Assembly: GCA_016839055.1 (NCBI GenBank)
Contig: JAEKNX010000008.1
Coordinates: 62,001 to 126,000, forward strand
Length of the DNA: 64,000 nucleotides
Source: Spirochaetales bacterium
Lineage (GTDB): Bacteria > Spirochaetota > Spirochaetia > UBA9216
Direction of reading: 5' to 3'
In this document: piece after piece, positions 34,187 to 42,123 of the stretch
Layout of the letters: each line of letters opens with the position of its first letter
How positions within the stretch are numbered: position 1 is the stretch's first letter
Program-made: the position numbers and the translations under genes
Notes under the pieces: generated by a model
Databases searched by the model: none
What the model was told of the DNA's origin: nothing
What the model saw: the letters and a program-made list of their open reading frames with translations, nothing else

Positions 34187-35740
34187 ATGGAAAAAGAGCA
34201 TGATATTCTTGATGAAACAGTAAGGCTGTGTACAGCCCTGTCCCGGGAAACGAAACTATCTTCTATGATTTCAATCCTGGTTGAGCAGAGTCTTGACATC
34301 AGCTGCAGCGAACTTGCCGGACTATACCTTTATCCTCCGGCTGGCGGAAGTGCACGCCTTGCGTACAAGAGAGGGCGGTATGAACTGCCCGGCGAGATAA
34401 GGAAAAAATCGGAACTCGTCAGTTTCTTAGATGACTGTCGTGAGGCTATCGTACTGCTTAAAAGACGGCCTTCGCCCTTTTCCGAGCTCCTCCTTGATAA
34501 GAAGATGAACAGCGGCATAATCCTTCCGCTTAATGTACCTTCAGAGAATATCGGCTTCCTCATCCTCAACTCGGACAAGGAAAACTTTTTCAGTGCCGAT
34601 AAATTCAGATTTCTGGAATCAATTTCGAAATTTGCCGGCGGTCTTCTTCACAATTCAGTCCTTTATGATCAGCTGAAAGAATACGTACGTAAGATTGAAG
34701 CCATGGAGCGCTATCAGAAAAACATCTTCTCATCCATGTCAGACTTTCTGATAACCACAAATTCCGACGGCAACATACATTACTTCAACAGAGCCGCGGC
34801 TGAGAAACTCGGCTTAAGCGAAGAACATATTGGGAAAAACATGACAACCTTTTTCAGCGAGAAAATAACCAAAAAAGCGCTGAACGCGATCAATAAGGCC
34901 GACAATGAGGATTCATTAATCCTGGGCCTGGAAGGAATTCTGACAACCGAAGCTGACAGCATCGATTACTCACTGAATGTGACCCCTCTCAAAGGCAAGC
35001 GCGGCAGAAAGGAGGGACTAACCCTTCTGTTCAAGGACCAGAGCGCCGAGATGGAGATGAAAAGCAAGATGAGTATGGCCGTCGAGGAACGAAGAGTAAT
35101 CAAGGACATGTTTTCAAAGTACCTGTCCAACGATATAATAAACCATCTGATGGAAAATCCGAAACTTATCAATCCCGGAGGCTCCTTGAAAATCGCAACC
35201 GTATTCTTCGCGGATATCAGAGGTTATACTTCTTTTTCAGAATCTCAGGAACCCGAGGATATTATTGATATCCTGAATGAATATTTCAAAGAAGCCGTAG
35301 AGATTGTAATTGAATACGGGGGTTATATTGACAAGTTCATTGGTGACTGCATAATGGCCGCCTGGGGTGTCCCGCTGTCAAACGAAAAAGAGGACGCTAT
35401 AAAAGCAGTCCAGTGCGCGGTTGAAATACAGCGCCTTGTCGCATCAAAACAGAGAAAATTCTTTCACGGCCAGGCGGAAACGTTAAAAATCGGTATAGGA
35501 ATGCATTCAGGACCACTTGTGGCGGGTAATCTCGGAAGCTCCCGGAGGATGGATTATTCGATGATCGGCGACACGGTCAACCTCGCCGCCCGGCTCGAGG
35601 GAGTTGCCGAAGCCAACGAGATAATTATTACCGGCGCTACAAAAAACATGCTCGATGACAGCTTCAACCTTGAAAAACGCACCCCAGTAATGGTCAAGGG
35701 AAAAAAAGCCCCGATAGAAATTTACAATGTAGCCGTTTAA
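34187..35740 (+). CDS. GAF-PAS adenylate/guanylate cyclase
   Basis: A 517-residue cytosolic class III cyclase. GAF-like domain about residues 20-165 ('LAGLYLYPPAGGSARLAYKRGRYELPG'), PAS about 180-290 ('SSMSDFLITTNSDGNIHYFNRAAAEKLGLSEEHIGKNMTTFF'), a linker 'MFSKYLSNDIINHLMENP', and cyclase about 335-515. Catalytic residues are visible: metal Asp in 'VFFADIRGYTSF' and 'KFIGDCIMAAWG', adenine-selective Lys in 'IDKFIGD' and Asp in 'MIGDTVNLAARLEG', with the Asn and Arg of the same motif. It should make cAMP. No ribosome site precedes the ATG, which abuts a perfect palindrome. It begins an apparent operon with a HEAT protein and a glucosidase. Confidence 0.92.
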   Translation: MEKEHDILDETVRLCTALSRETKLSSMISILVEQSLDISCSELAGLYLYPPAGGSARLAYKRGRYELPGEIRKKSELVSFLDDCREAIVLLKRRPSPFSELLLDKKMNSGIILPLNVPSENIGFLILNSDKENFFSADKFRFLESISKFAGGLLHNSVLYDQLKEYVRKIEAMERYQKNIFSSMSDFLITTNSDGNIHYFNRAAAEKLGLSEEHIGKNMTTFFSEKITKKALNAINKADNEDSLILGLEGILTTEADSIDYSLNVTPLKGKRGRKEGLTLLFKDQSAEMEMKSKMSMAVEERRVIKDMFSKYLSNDIINHLMENPKLINPGGSLKIATVFFADIRGYTSFSESQEPEDIIDILNEYFKEAVEIVIEYGGYIDKFIGDCIMAAWGVPLSNEKEDAIKAVQCAVEIQRLVASKQRKFFHGQAETLKIGIGMHSGPLVAGNLGSSRRMDYSMIGDTVNLAARLEGVAEANEIIITGATKNMLDDSFNLEKRTPVMVKGKKAPIEIYNVAV

Positions 35741-35761
35741 CGGCAATGGAGGATTTTATAA

Positions 35762-38338
35762 ATGGAAATCATACCTGGATTTTTTATGCCCCTATGGAGC
35801 ATTATCACCGCAATCTCAGCCGTTTCGGCAATCATCATCCTGATAATACTGCGAATCTTCCTGAATATAAGCTTTCTCAGATTCTGCGACAGGGCCTTCA
35901 ATGACCGGGAGGCGATGGAGATTTTCAAGAAAAAATATTCCGGCAGTAAACTCCTTAAACGTTCCAGATTTATTGAAAAGTCAGCAGAGAAAAACGGTAA
36001 GGGATTTATTGTTGATATCGGCATTGACAAGTTGTGGGAACAGCAGTTTCTAAATTATAAAAAAACCGGATATTTGAAGAAATTCATAAAATACTTTCCA
36101 GAAAAGGGGTTGTTCTTCTGCATCATAGCCGGACAGAACAAATCATCCTATCAGAAGATCTTCCAAAACATGGTATCACAGAACAACGACGCCAACCTTC
36201 TGAAGAAAATAGGCGCAGCCGGGGACGGTACTGATTTTGACGGGAAATACACAGCTTCAATGCTTGAGGACCGATTTCAGGAAATAATTGAATTGACCGG
36301 CGAAGCAGAATGGCCGGTCAGGTTTTTTGCTGTAAAACTTCTTATCTATATAAACAAACCACGGGCCCTCAGATCCGTATGGGAAGCCTTTTCAGATTCT
36401 TCTAAAAAAATAAGAGAAACCGTCGCCGCCGAATTCAACCCGGAAGACAGGAAGAAACTGGGAAGTACACTTAAAGAACTCCTCCTTGATGATCCGTGTT
36501 TTGAAGTTCGCAGGGCGGCAAGACTGAGACTCGATAAAGAGTTCCCAGAGCTGTACCGGATGGACACGGCTTCGCTTGCCAAGCCTCGGCTCATCCATCT
36601 GCTCGGACACCTTCACGACAATTCTGATGAGGATCAGAATACAGCTTTGAAGTTCCTCCTATCAGAAGATCTTGAAGTAAGGCTGCAGGCGGCCCTTTAT
36701 CTGCAGCGACAGAAGGTCCTCAATCGGATATTTACCGAAACCAAAGCCGGCGACAGGACGGAGTTCGAACGCAGTCTGAACCTTCTTACCTGTGCCTGCG
36801 AGGTTAACTGCACATCCTTTCTGAATGAACTCGACCACACCGACAATCCTGCTTCAGTTCAGCTGGCCGCCGAACTGCTCCGGACAAACAGCAGCAAGGA
36901 ATATATAGACAAACTTGCCCTCAAGATTTTCAACCCCTCTACCCGAACCTCGATGAGAGAGCATTTTGATGAAATATACAAAAAAACAATCGAGAGCATT
37001 TCACTACGCGGAACCGACAAGGCCCTGCAGATGCTCAATCAGGAACTACTTAGTAAGGCAGATGACGGTACTACACTGGACATCCTGCTGCCCCTCCTTC
37101 CCGAACGCGGTGAGTACATTTTCATACCAAGCCTCTTATCATTCTTGAAGAGCGATGACTGCCCCCGGCCTGAACTACTCCGTAAGACAATTGAAAGATT
37201 CCCCCCCTGCATGTATATAGAAGAGCTTGTTTCCCTTCTTCGGAACGCCGGAAGTACATCCCATTCGGTCAGAAAAGAAGCGTTCAAAATCCTCGGAGAG
37301 CTGAAGATGGCCTGCTGTCTGCAGATAATCCTCGAGAACCTCAACCTTCTATCACCAGCAGAACGAAAGGATTTTGCCTCTCTCATGTCTGTTTTCGATC
37401 AAGAGGCATTCGAAGATCGGGTCAGCGGGCTGCTGAACTCAGTCGATTCAACTGTCAAGGCCGCCCTGATAAGCGCGCTTCCCTCAACAGGAATAAAGAG
37501 ATTCATCACAGAGATAAAGGACAGCTCCAAGGATCCTGATCCGGATGTAAGGGCCGCAGGAATTTGGGCTCTTGCCGGCTACGGTGAAATAAAATTACTT
37601 AGCCAGATGACCTCTATGCTCAGAGACCCCGTCGAACGCGTGCGCCGTGAAACAGCAGAAGTAATTGCATCATACGGCACTCCGGCAGCTCTCTTGGAGC
37701 TTGAGAAAATCATCGAGGATGAAAACGAAGTAATGCCGGTAAAAGCTGCCGCCATATACGGACTAGGACACTCGCCCCGTGTTGAATCGATAGCAATCCT
37801 CGTGGACATTCTCCAGAATGATGAACTGAGACAAGAAGCGGTACAAGCTCTTTCACTGAAGAAAAGCCTGAATGAGCTCAAAGCGCTTATTGAACTTTTC
37901 AAAGACTCGCCTCCTCAGCTGAGGGAATATATTGCCGAAGTGTTCAAGATGATGGGCAAGTCAATCGAACCTGCAGTAATAACCCTCCTAAGTGAAGACA
38001 TATCTTCACTTAGAGAAATAATCGCGGAGATTCTTCATAAAACCGGCTTCATCGAGACGACAGTCAGAAAGCTTCGACATCGGAACTCTTTAGTCAGAAA
38101 AAATGCTGCTACCGTACTCTCGATGATACAAACCCGCGAAGCCTTCAAGGGCATCGTTCTTGCTGCAAGAGACCCTGATCAGGACGTCCGCGTTGAGGTT
38201 CTAAAGGCGATAGAGAAGCTAAACTCTCCCGATGGTGTCCCTATTCTCAATGAACTCAAAGAGGATCCCGACCGTAGAGTACGAAAATTCACCCTCTGGG
38301 CAATGGAAAGAATAGATGCCAAAAACTTGAATGAATAG
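35762..38338 (+). CDS. Membrane-anchored HEAT-repeat protein
   Basis: An 858-residue protein. One transmembrane helix near the N-terminus ('PLWSIITAISAVSAIIILIILRIFL', about 10-35) is followed by a long all-helical HEAT/PBS-lyase-like solenoid. Typical units are 'DPDPDVRAAGIWALAGYGEIKLLSQMTSMLRDPVERVRRETAEVIASYGTPAALLELEKI' and 'NSLVRKNAATVLSMIQTREAFKGIVLAARDPDQDVRVEVLKAIEKL'. Such repeats form protein-binding surfaces; there is no catalytic motif. ATG with GGAGG upstream, 21 bases after the cyclase stop. The 3' end overlaps the glucosidase start by eight bases. A scaffold for membrane signalling is plausible but not shown. Confidence 0.87.
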   Translation: MEIIPGFFMPLWSIITAISAVSAIIILIILRIFLNISFLRFCDRAFNDREAMEIFKKKYSGSKLLKRSRFIEKSAEKNGKGFIVDIGIDKLWEQQFLNYKKTGYLKKFIKYFPEKGLFFCIIAGQNKSSYQKIFQNMVSQNNDANLLKKIGAAGDGTDFDGKYTASMLEDRFQEIIELTGEAEWPVRFFAVKLLIYINKPRALRSVWEAFSDSSKKIRETVAAEFNPEDRKKLGSTLKELLLDDPCFEVRRAARLRLDKEFPELYRMDTASLAKPRLIHLLGHLHDNSDEDQNTALKFLLSEDLEVRLQAALYLQRQKVLNRIFTETKAGDRTEFERSLNLLTCACEVNCTSFLNELDHTDNPASVQLAAELLRTNSSKEYIDKLALKIFNPSTRTSMREHFDEIYKKTIESISLRGTDKALQMLNQELLSKADDGTTLDILLPLLPERGEYIFIPSLLSFLKSDDCPRPELLRKTIERFPPCMYIEELVSLLRNAGSTSHSVRKEAFKILGELKMACCLQIILENLNLLSPAERKDFASLMSVFDQEAFEDRVSGLLNSVDSTVKAALISALPSTGIKRFITEIKDSSKDPDPDVRAAGIWALAGYGEIKLLSQMTSMLRDPVERVRRETAEVIASYGTPAALLELEKIIEDENEVMPVKAAAIYGLGHSPRVESIAILVDILQNDELRQEAVQALSLKKSLNELKALIELFKDSPPQLREYIAEVFKMMGKSIEPAVITLLSEDISSLREIIAEILHKTGFIETTVRKLRHRNSLVRKNAATVLSMIQTREAFKGIVLAARDPDQDVRVEVLKAIEKLNSPDGVPILNELKEDPDRRVRKFTLWAMERIDAKNLNE

Positions 38339-40028
38339 AACCAGCGGACAGGAGAATACAGGCACTTGGTGGCGTGAGACAACCGTATACCAGATCTATC
38401 CTCGATCATTCATGGATTCCAACGGAGATGGAATAGGGGATATAAAGGGAATAATTTCAAAACTTGATTATATAAAAGATACCGGTTTTGAGACCATATG
38501 GGTTTCTCCGTTTTTCGCGAGTCCTCAACGGGATTTCGGATACGACATCTCTGATTACCTCCAAACGGCAGCAGAGTACGGAACAGAGAAAGATGTCGAG
38601 GATCTCATCAGCGAGGTTCATTCCCGCGGGATGTACATAATCTTTGACATGGTCCTGAACCATACAAGCGACAGACACCCCTGGTTCCTGGAATCCCGCT
38701 CTTCCCTTGATAATCCCAAACGCGGCTGGTATGTCTGGAAAGACGGAAAGAAAGCCGACGGCCAAAAACCTCCGAACAACTGGAGGTCTCAGGTATCAGG
38801 CTCGGGCTGGCATTGGGACGAGAAAACACAGCAATGGTACTGGGCGGCCTTTCTGCCGTTTCAGCCAGATTTAAATTACCGTAATCCGGAAGTCAGGGCC
38901 GAAATATTCAAGATGCTGGAATTCTGGCTCAATAAGGGAGTTGACGGTTTCCGCCTGGATATTATTGGTTCAATCTTTGAGGATGAGAACTTCCGCGACA
39001 GCCCTTTCATCTTAAAACTCTTCCCGGACGAACTGAACGACGGAATGTTTTTCCGCTCGACTTGCATGACTCAAAACCTTCCTGAGAGCGAGAATTTCGT
39101 AAAAGACCTGAGAAAACTCCTTGACCGATTCGACAGCCCTGAGCGGTTCATGGTGGGAGAAACATTCGGAACGTCCGAGGTCATAAGCAGGTTCTGCAAA
39201 GACGGAGGGCTGCATTCGGCTTTTGCCTTTGAGTGCACCGCCGTGCCCTTCAACGCACCTGCATTCCGCAGGATGATAACCGAATATGAAAGATGTTTCC
39301 CCTTCCCCCTCCTGCCGGTTTGGGCTTTTTCAAACCATGACCGCTCAAGAAGATTCTCCGCCCTCGGGCGAGACAGGCTGAAGGCTAAACTGAATACCGC
39401 CTTCCAGCTGACAATCCGGGGCCTTCCGTTCTTCTATTTCGGTGAGGAAATAGGAATGTCAGACGCAATACTCAATCATCATGACTCGCTCGATCCGGTC
39501 TCATTTCCCTTTAAAAAACTCCCCCGACCGCTTTTTAATCTAGCCGACCGCAAAGTTTTCGGCGCTCTCAACCGCGATAAGGAGCGTACTCCGATGCAGT
39601 GGAACGACAGGGCAAATGCAGGCTTCACGACCGGGGACGCCCTGCCCTGGCTTCCTGTTTCGCCGGATTATCAACTGGTAAATGTGGAGAATGAGGCCAA
39701 AAACCCGGATTCGCTGTATAATTGTTTTAAAAGGTTTCTCGATTTCAGGAAGGGATCCCCGGCGCTCCGCAGAGGAAGCCTAAGGATAATGGACGAGAAG
39801 ACCCTTCCGCACGGAATACTCGGCTACATCCGCGAAGACATCGATTCGGGACAACAGCTGATAATCCTTCTGAATTTCAAAAACAGTGAGGTTATCATCC
39901 CCGCCACCGCCATGTTGCTCCAGACCGGAACAGAGGTTTTGCTTTCGACCGAAACCGAACATCCGGCAGCACCTGAAGCTGCCGGAGAAATAACACTCTC
40001 AGCCTTCGAGGCCATTATTCTCGGGTGA
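38331..40028 (+). CDS. GH13 alpha-glucosidase (oligo-1,6-glucosidase type)
   Basis: A 565-residue alpha-amylase-family enzyme. It opens with 'WWRETTVYQIYPRSFMDSNGDGIGDIKGIISKLDYIKDTGFETIWVSPFFASPQRDFGYDISDY', the calcium-binding and subfamily pattern of oligo-1,6-glucosidases and related alpha-glucosidases. 'DMVLNHTSD' precedes the catalytic residues: nucleophile Asp in 'GFRLDIIG', acid/base Glu in 'MVGETFGT', third Asp in 'SNHDRSR'. No signal peptide, so cytosolic. It cleaves short alpha-glucosides and could act on sugars imported by the MalEFG-like system at 25.7 kb. The start overlaps the HEAT gene; the end overlaps the antiporter gene on the other strand by 30 bases. Confidence 0.93.
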   Translation: MNRTSGQENTGTWWRETTVYQIYPRSFMDSNGDGIGDIKGIISKLDYIKDTGFETIWVSPFFASPQRDFGYDISDYLQTAAEYGTEKDVEDLISEVHSRGMYIIFDMVLNHTSDRHPWFLESRSSLDNPKRGWYVWKDGKKADGQKPPNNWRSQVSGSGWHWDEKTQQWYWAAFLPFQPDLNYRNPEVRAEIFKMLEFWLNKGVDGFRLDIIGSIFEDENFRDSPFILKLFPDELNDGMFFRSTCMTQNLPESENFVKDLRKLLDRFDSPERFMVGETFGTSEVISRFCKDGGLHSAFAFECTAVPFNAPAFRRMITEYERCFPFPLLPVWAFSNHDRSRRFSALGRDRLKAKLNTAFQLTIRGLPFFYFGEEIGMSDAILNHHDSLDPVSFPFKKLPRPLFNLADRKVFGALNRDKERTPMQWNDRANAGFTTGDALPWLPVSPDYQLVNVENEAKNPDSLYNCFKRFLDFRKGSPALRRGSLRIMDEKTLPHGILGYIREDIDSGQQLIILLNFKNSEVIIPATAMLLQTGTEVLLSTETEHPAAPEAAGEITLSAFEAIILG

Positions 40029-41636
40029 CGAAAACATTCCCCTGAGCATTTCAGCTCCCATCATATCGGGACTCTTCATCCCTTCAAGCCCTCCGAGAAA
40101 ATCCTTAAGTACAAGAATCTCCTCGAGCATGAGAAGTCTTACAAACTGCTCATGCTCGGGTTGAGTATTTACCGTAAGCGTCGTGTCATCAAGAATTACA
40201 GTTATTGTAAGGTTGTCCTTTCGGACATGGTAGATATCCCTATCCAAATCCATCTGCTGAACAAAAAACTCTTCGTTACGGAAGGAATCGAGAACAAGCT
40301 CCAGAATAAATCTAGACATCCGCGGACTAGGAAACGACAATTCGATAGACTGTACATTATGCTGACCGCCTGCAGCCGCGAATTTCTTCCGGTAACCCGA
40401 ACCTCCGTCAAAGCTTTTTATAAGCAGCGGTGGCGCGACAACACTCGCCACCAGAAGGGTCATTATAGACACTCCAAAAAGATCATGACCGATTGCGCCG
40501 GAGGAAAGACCTATTCCCGCGACTATCAATGTTACCTCACCGCGCGGAAGCATTCCGCAGCCTATCCTTAAAACTCCACGCAGGTTGAATCCCGAGAAAA
40601 AAGCAGGGATACCACAGCCGATAAGCTTGCCGAGAATTGCTACAAGGCTGAACACCAGGCCGAAGGCCCAGATTCCCTTCATAGCCTCAAAGTTTACCAT
40701 CATCCCCATTACCGAGAAGAAAACAGGGACGAAGAACTCATACACGCCGTGCATCTTCTTCTGAATCTCGTGGGAAATATCAGTCTGAGACAGGGCAAGA
40801 CCTATTACATAGGCACCGATTATCATGGCAAGGCCAGCCAGTTCGGCGAGCCCGGAAAGAAGAAGAGCTATTCCAAACGAGATAGACGCAATCATGTCCA
40901 TAGACTTAAATCGCTTAAGTCCCCTGGTGAGTTTCGGCGCGACGATTATACCAATTACCGTTGATGCTATCCAGAATCCGAACGCTTTAAGTGCAATCCA
41001 GCCAATATGAGCCCAGGGAATCGGTCCGTGTGTGGTGGAAACTTTTGATATTCCGACAACAACCGCTAGAAGGACAATCCCGAGAACATCATCAAGAACA
41101 GCAGCGGCAAGAATTGTAACTCCCTCAGGAGAAGACATCTTCCGTTTCTCACTTAGAATTCTCGCCGTTATCCCGACCGAGGTCGCGGTAGAGAGTGTGC
41201 CGAGAAAAAGCGCAGCAGGATCCATTACCGAATGAACCTGCGGCATCAGAAGAACAGTCAAGAGATCTCCGAAGACAAATGAGACAATGACACCACCGAG
41301 GCCGACAACCGAACCCTTCCCCGAAAACTTCAGAAAAGTCGGTAGATCAGTCTCAAGACCCGAGAAAAACAGCAGAACTATTGATGCTACTACCGCAAAG
41401 CCGTAGAGCTCTGGAGTTATGGCAAGTTCTGCTCCGGGCGGCATATGAAAAATCGGACCATGGAGAATTTCAAGACTTATTCCGCCCAGTGCGTAGGGGC
41501 CGATGATCATACCGGAAACAAGCTCTCCGAGAACCTTTGGAAGCTTCAGATATTTAGGGAAAAACCACCCCAGGAGCCTTGCTACTATGATTACTAAAGC
41601 GAGCTGTAGAACCAGCTTTGTCATTAAATGTGTCAT
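39999..41636 (-). CDS. CPA2-family monovalent cation:proton antiporter
   Basis: A 545-residue membrane protein. The Na+/H+ exchanger domain with about 12-13 helices covers residues 8-395: 'YLKLPKVLGELVSGMIIGPYALGG', 'ALFLGTLSTATSVGITARILSEKRKMSSPEGVTILAAAVLDDVLGIVLLAVVV', 'LIVAGIGLSSGAIG'. A cytoplasmic tail of about 140 residues follows. The tail has no TrkA-N nucleotide-binding fold as in KefB/KefC, so it should not be called a Kef channel. It starts three bases after the ptsN-like stop, so antiporter and PtsN are produced together. Confidence 0.9.
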   Translation of the reverse strand: MTHLMTKLVLQLALVIIVARLLGWFFPKYLKLPKVLGELVSGMIIGPYALGGISLEILHGPIFHMPPGAELAITPELYGFAVVASIVLLFFSGLETDLPTFLKFSGKGSVVGLGGVIVSFVFGDLLTVLLMPQVHSVMDPAALFLGTLSTATSVGITARILSEKRKMSSPEGVTILAAAVLDDVLGIVLLAVVVGISKVSTTHGPIPWAHIGWIALKAFGFWIASTVIGIIVAPKLTRGLKRFKSMDMIASISFGIALLLSGLAELAGLAMIIGAYVIGLALSQTDISHEIQKKMHGVYEFFVPVFFSVMGMMVNFEAMKGIWAFGLVFSLVAILGKLIGCGIPAFFSGFNLRGVLRIGCGMLPRGEVTLIVAGIGLSSGAIGHDLFGVSIMTLLVASVVAPPLLIKSFDGGSGYRKKFAAAGGQHNVQSIELSFPSPRMSRFILELVLDSFRNEEFFVQQMDLDRDIYHVRKDNLTITVILDDTTLTVNTQPEHEQFVRLLMLEEILVLKDFLGGLEGMKSPDMMGAEMLRGMFSSPENNGLEG

Positions 41637-41638
41637 AC

Positions 41639-42085
41639 TTATCCGCAGAATATGGAAAAGATTTCTTCGGAAGATTCGGCCTCAAGCAATCTGGCGCGCT
41701 GGGACTCTTCTCTGAGAAGACGGCTTATTTCAGCAAGAAACTGTACGTGGGGTCCGGTCTTATTGAGCGGAGAAACAGTCATTACAAAAATATTACTGGG
41801 TTTCCCGTCAAGGGCTTTAAAATCAACTCCGCCCTTCTTAATCCCGATACAGCCTACAAGCTCATCGACAGCGTCAGTCTTGCCGTGGGGAATCGCAATT
41901 CCGGCTTCCATGCCGGTTGTCATCTTTGACTCCCTCTCGAGGATGCACTGCTTCACCTTGGCGGCGTCCTTCACCTTTCCTGCATTGAACAAAAGTGCAA
42001 CAAGGGAATCAATTATTTCTTCTTTCGTTTCGCCCTTAAGGTCAGCGGAAATAACTTCTTTATTAAGTACTCTTTTAAGATTCAT
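41639..42085 (-). CDS. PTS EIIA domain protein (PtsN/fructose type)
   Basis: A 148-residue single EIIA domain from the ATG at 42085; the track start (a TTG at 42127) lies upstream of the promoter I identify. The phosphorylated His is in 'MEAGIAIPHGKTDAVDELVGCIGI'. 'SLVALLFNAGKVKDAAKVKQCILERESKMTTG' and 'HVQFLAEISRLLREESQRARLLEAESSEEIF' are typical. With no EIIB or EIIC nearby it is likely regulatory, like EIIA-Ntr, which controls potassium transport in enterobacteria. Its coupling to a cation antiporter fits. Predicted leaderless mRNA. Confidence 0.9.
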   Translation of the reverse strand: MNLKRVLNKEVISADLKGETKEEIIDSLVALLFNAGKVKDAAKVKQCILERESKMTTGMEAGIAIPHGKTDAVDELVGCIGIKKGGVDFKALDGKPSNIFVMTVSPLNKTGPHVQFLAEISRLLREESQRARLLEAESSEEIFSIFCG

Positions 42086-42092
42086 AAAAAAT

Positions 42093-42121
42093 AGAATAAT
42101 TGGACATTTATTTAATGTCAA
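42093..42121 (-). promoter_or_regulatory. Promoter of ptsN-antiporter unit, leaderless
   Basis: On the minus strand: TTGACA, 17-base spacer, TATTCT, then ATTTTTT and the ATG at 42085. Seven bases from -10 to ATG place the transcript start on the start codon. It begins just after the HD-GYP stop codon, so the pair can be transcribed independently of the upstream genes. Confidence 0.6.
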
Positions 42122-42123
42122 GC

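Noticed and set aside
39999-41636. Naming the antiporter KefB/KefC
   Set aside because: The C-terminal part lacks the TrkA-N fold and glutathione-regulated features of Kef proteins.
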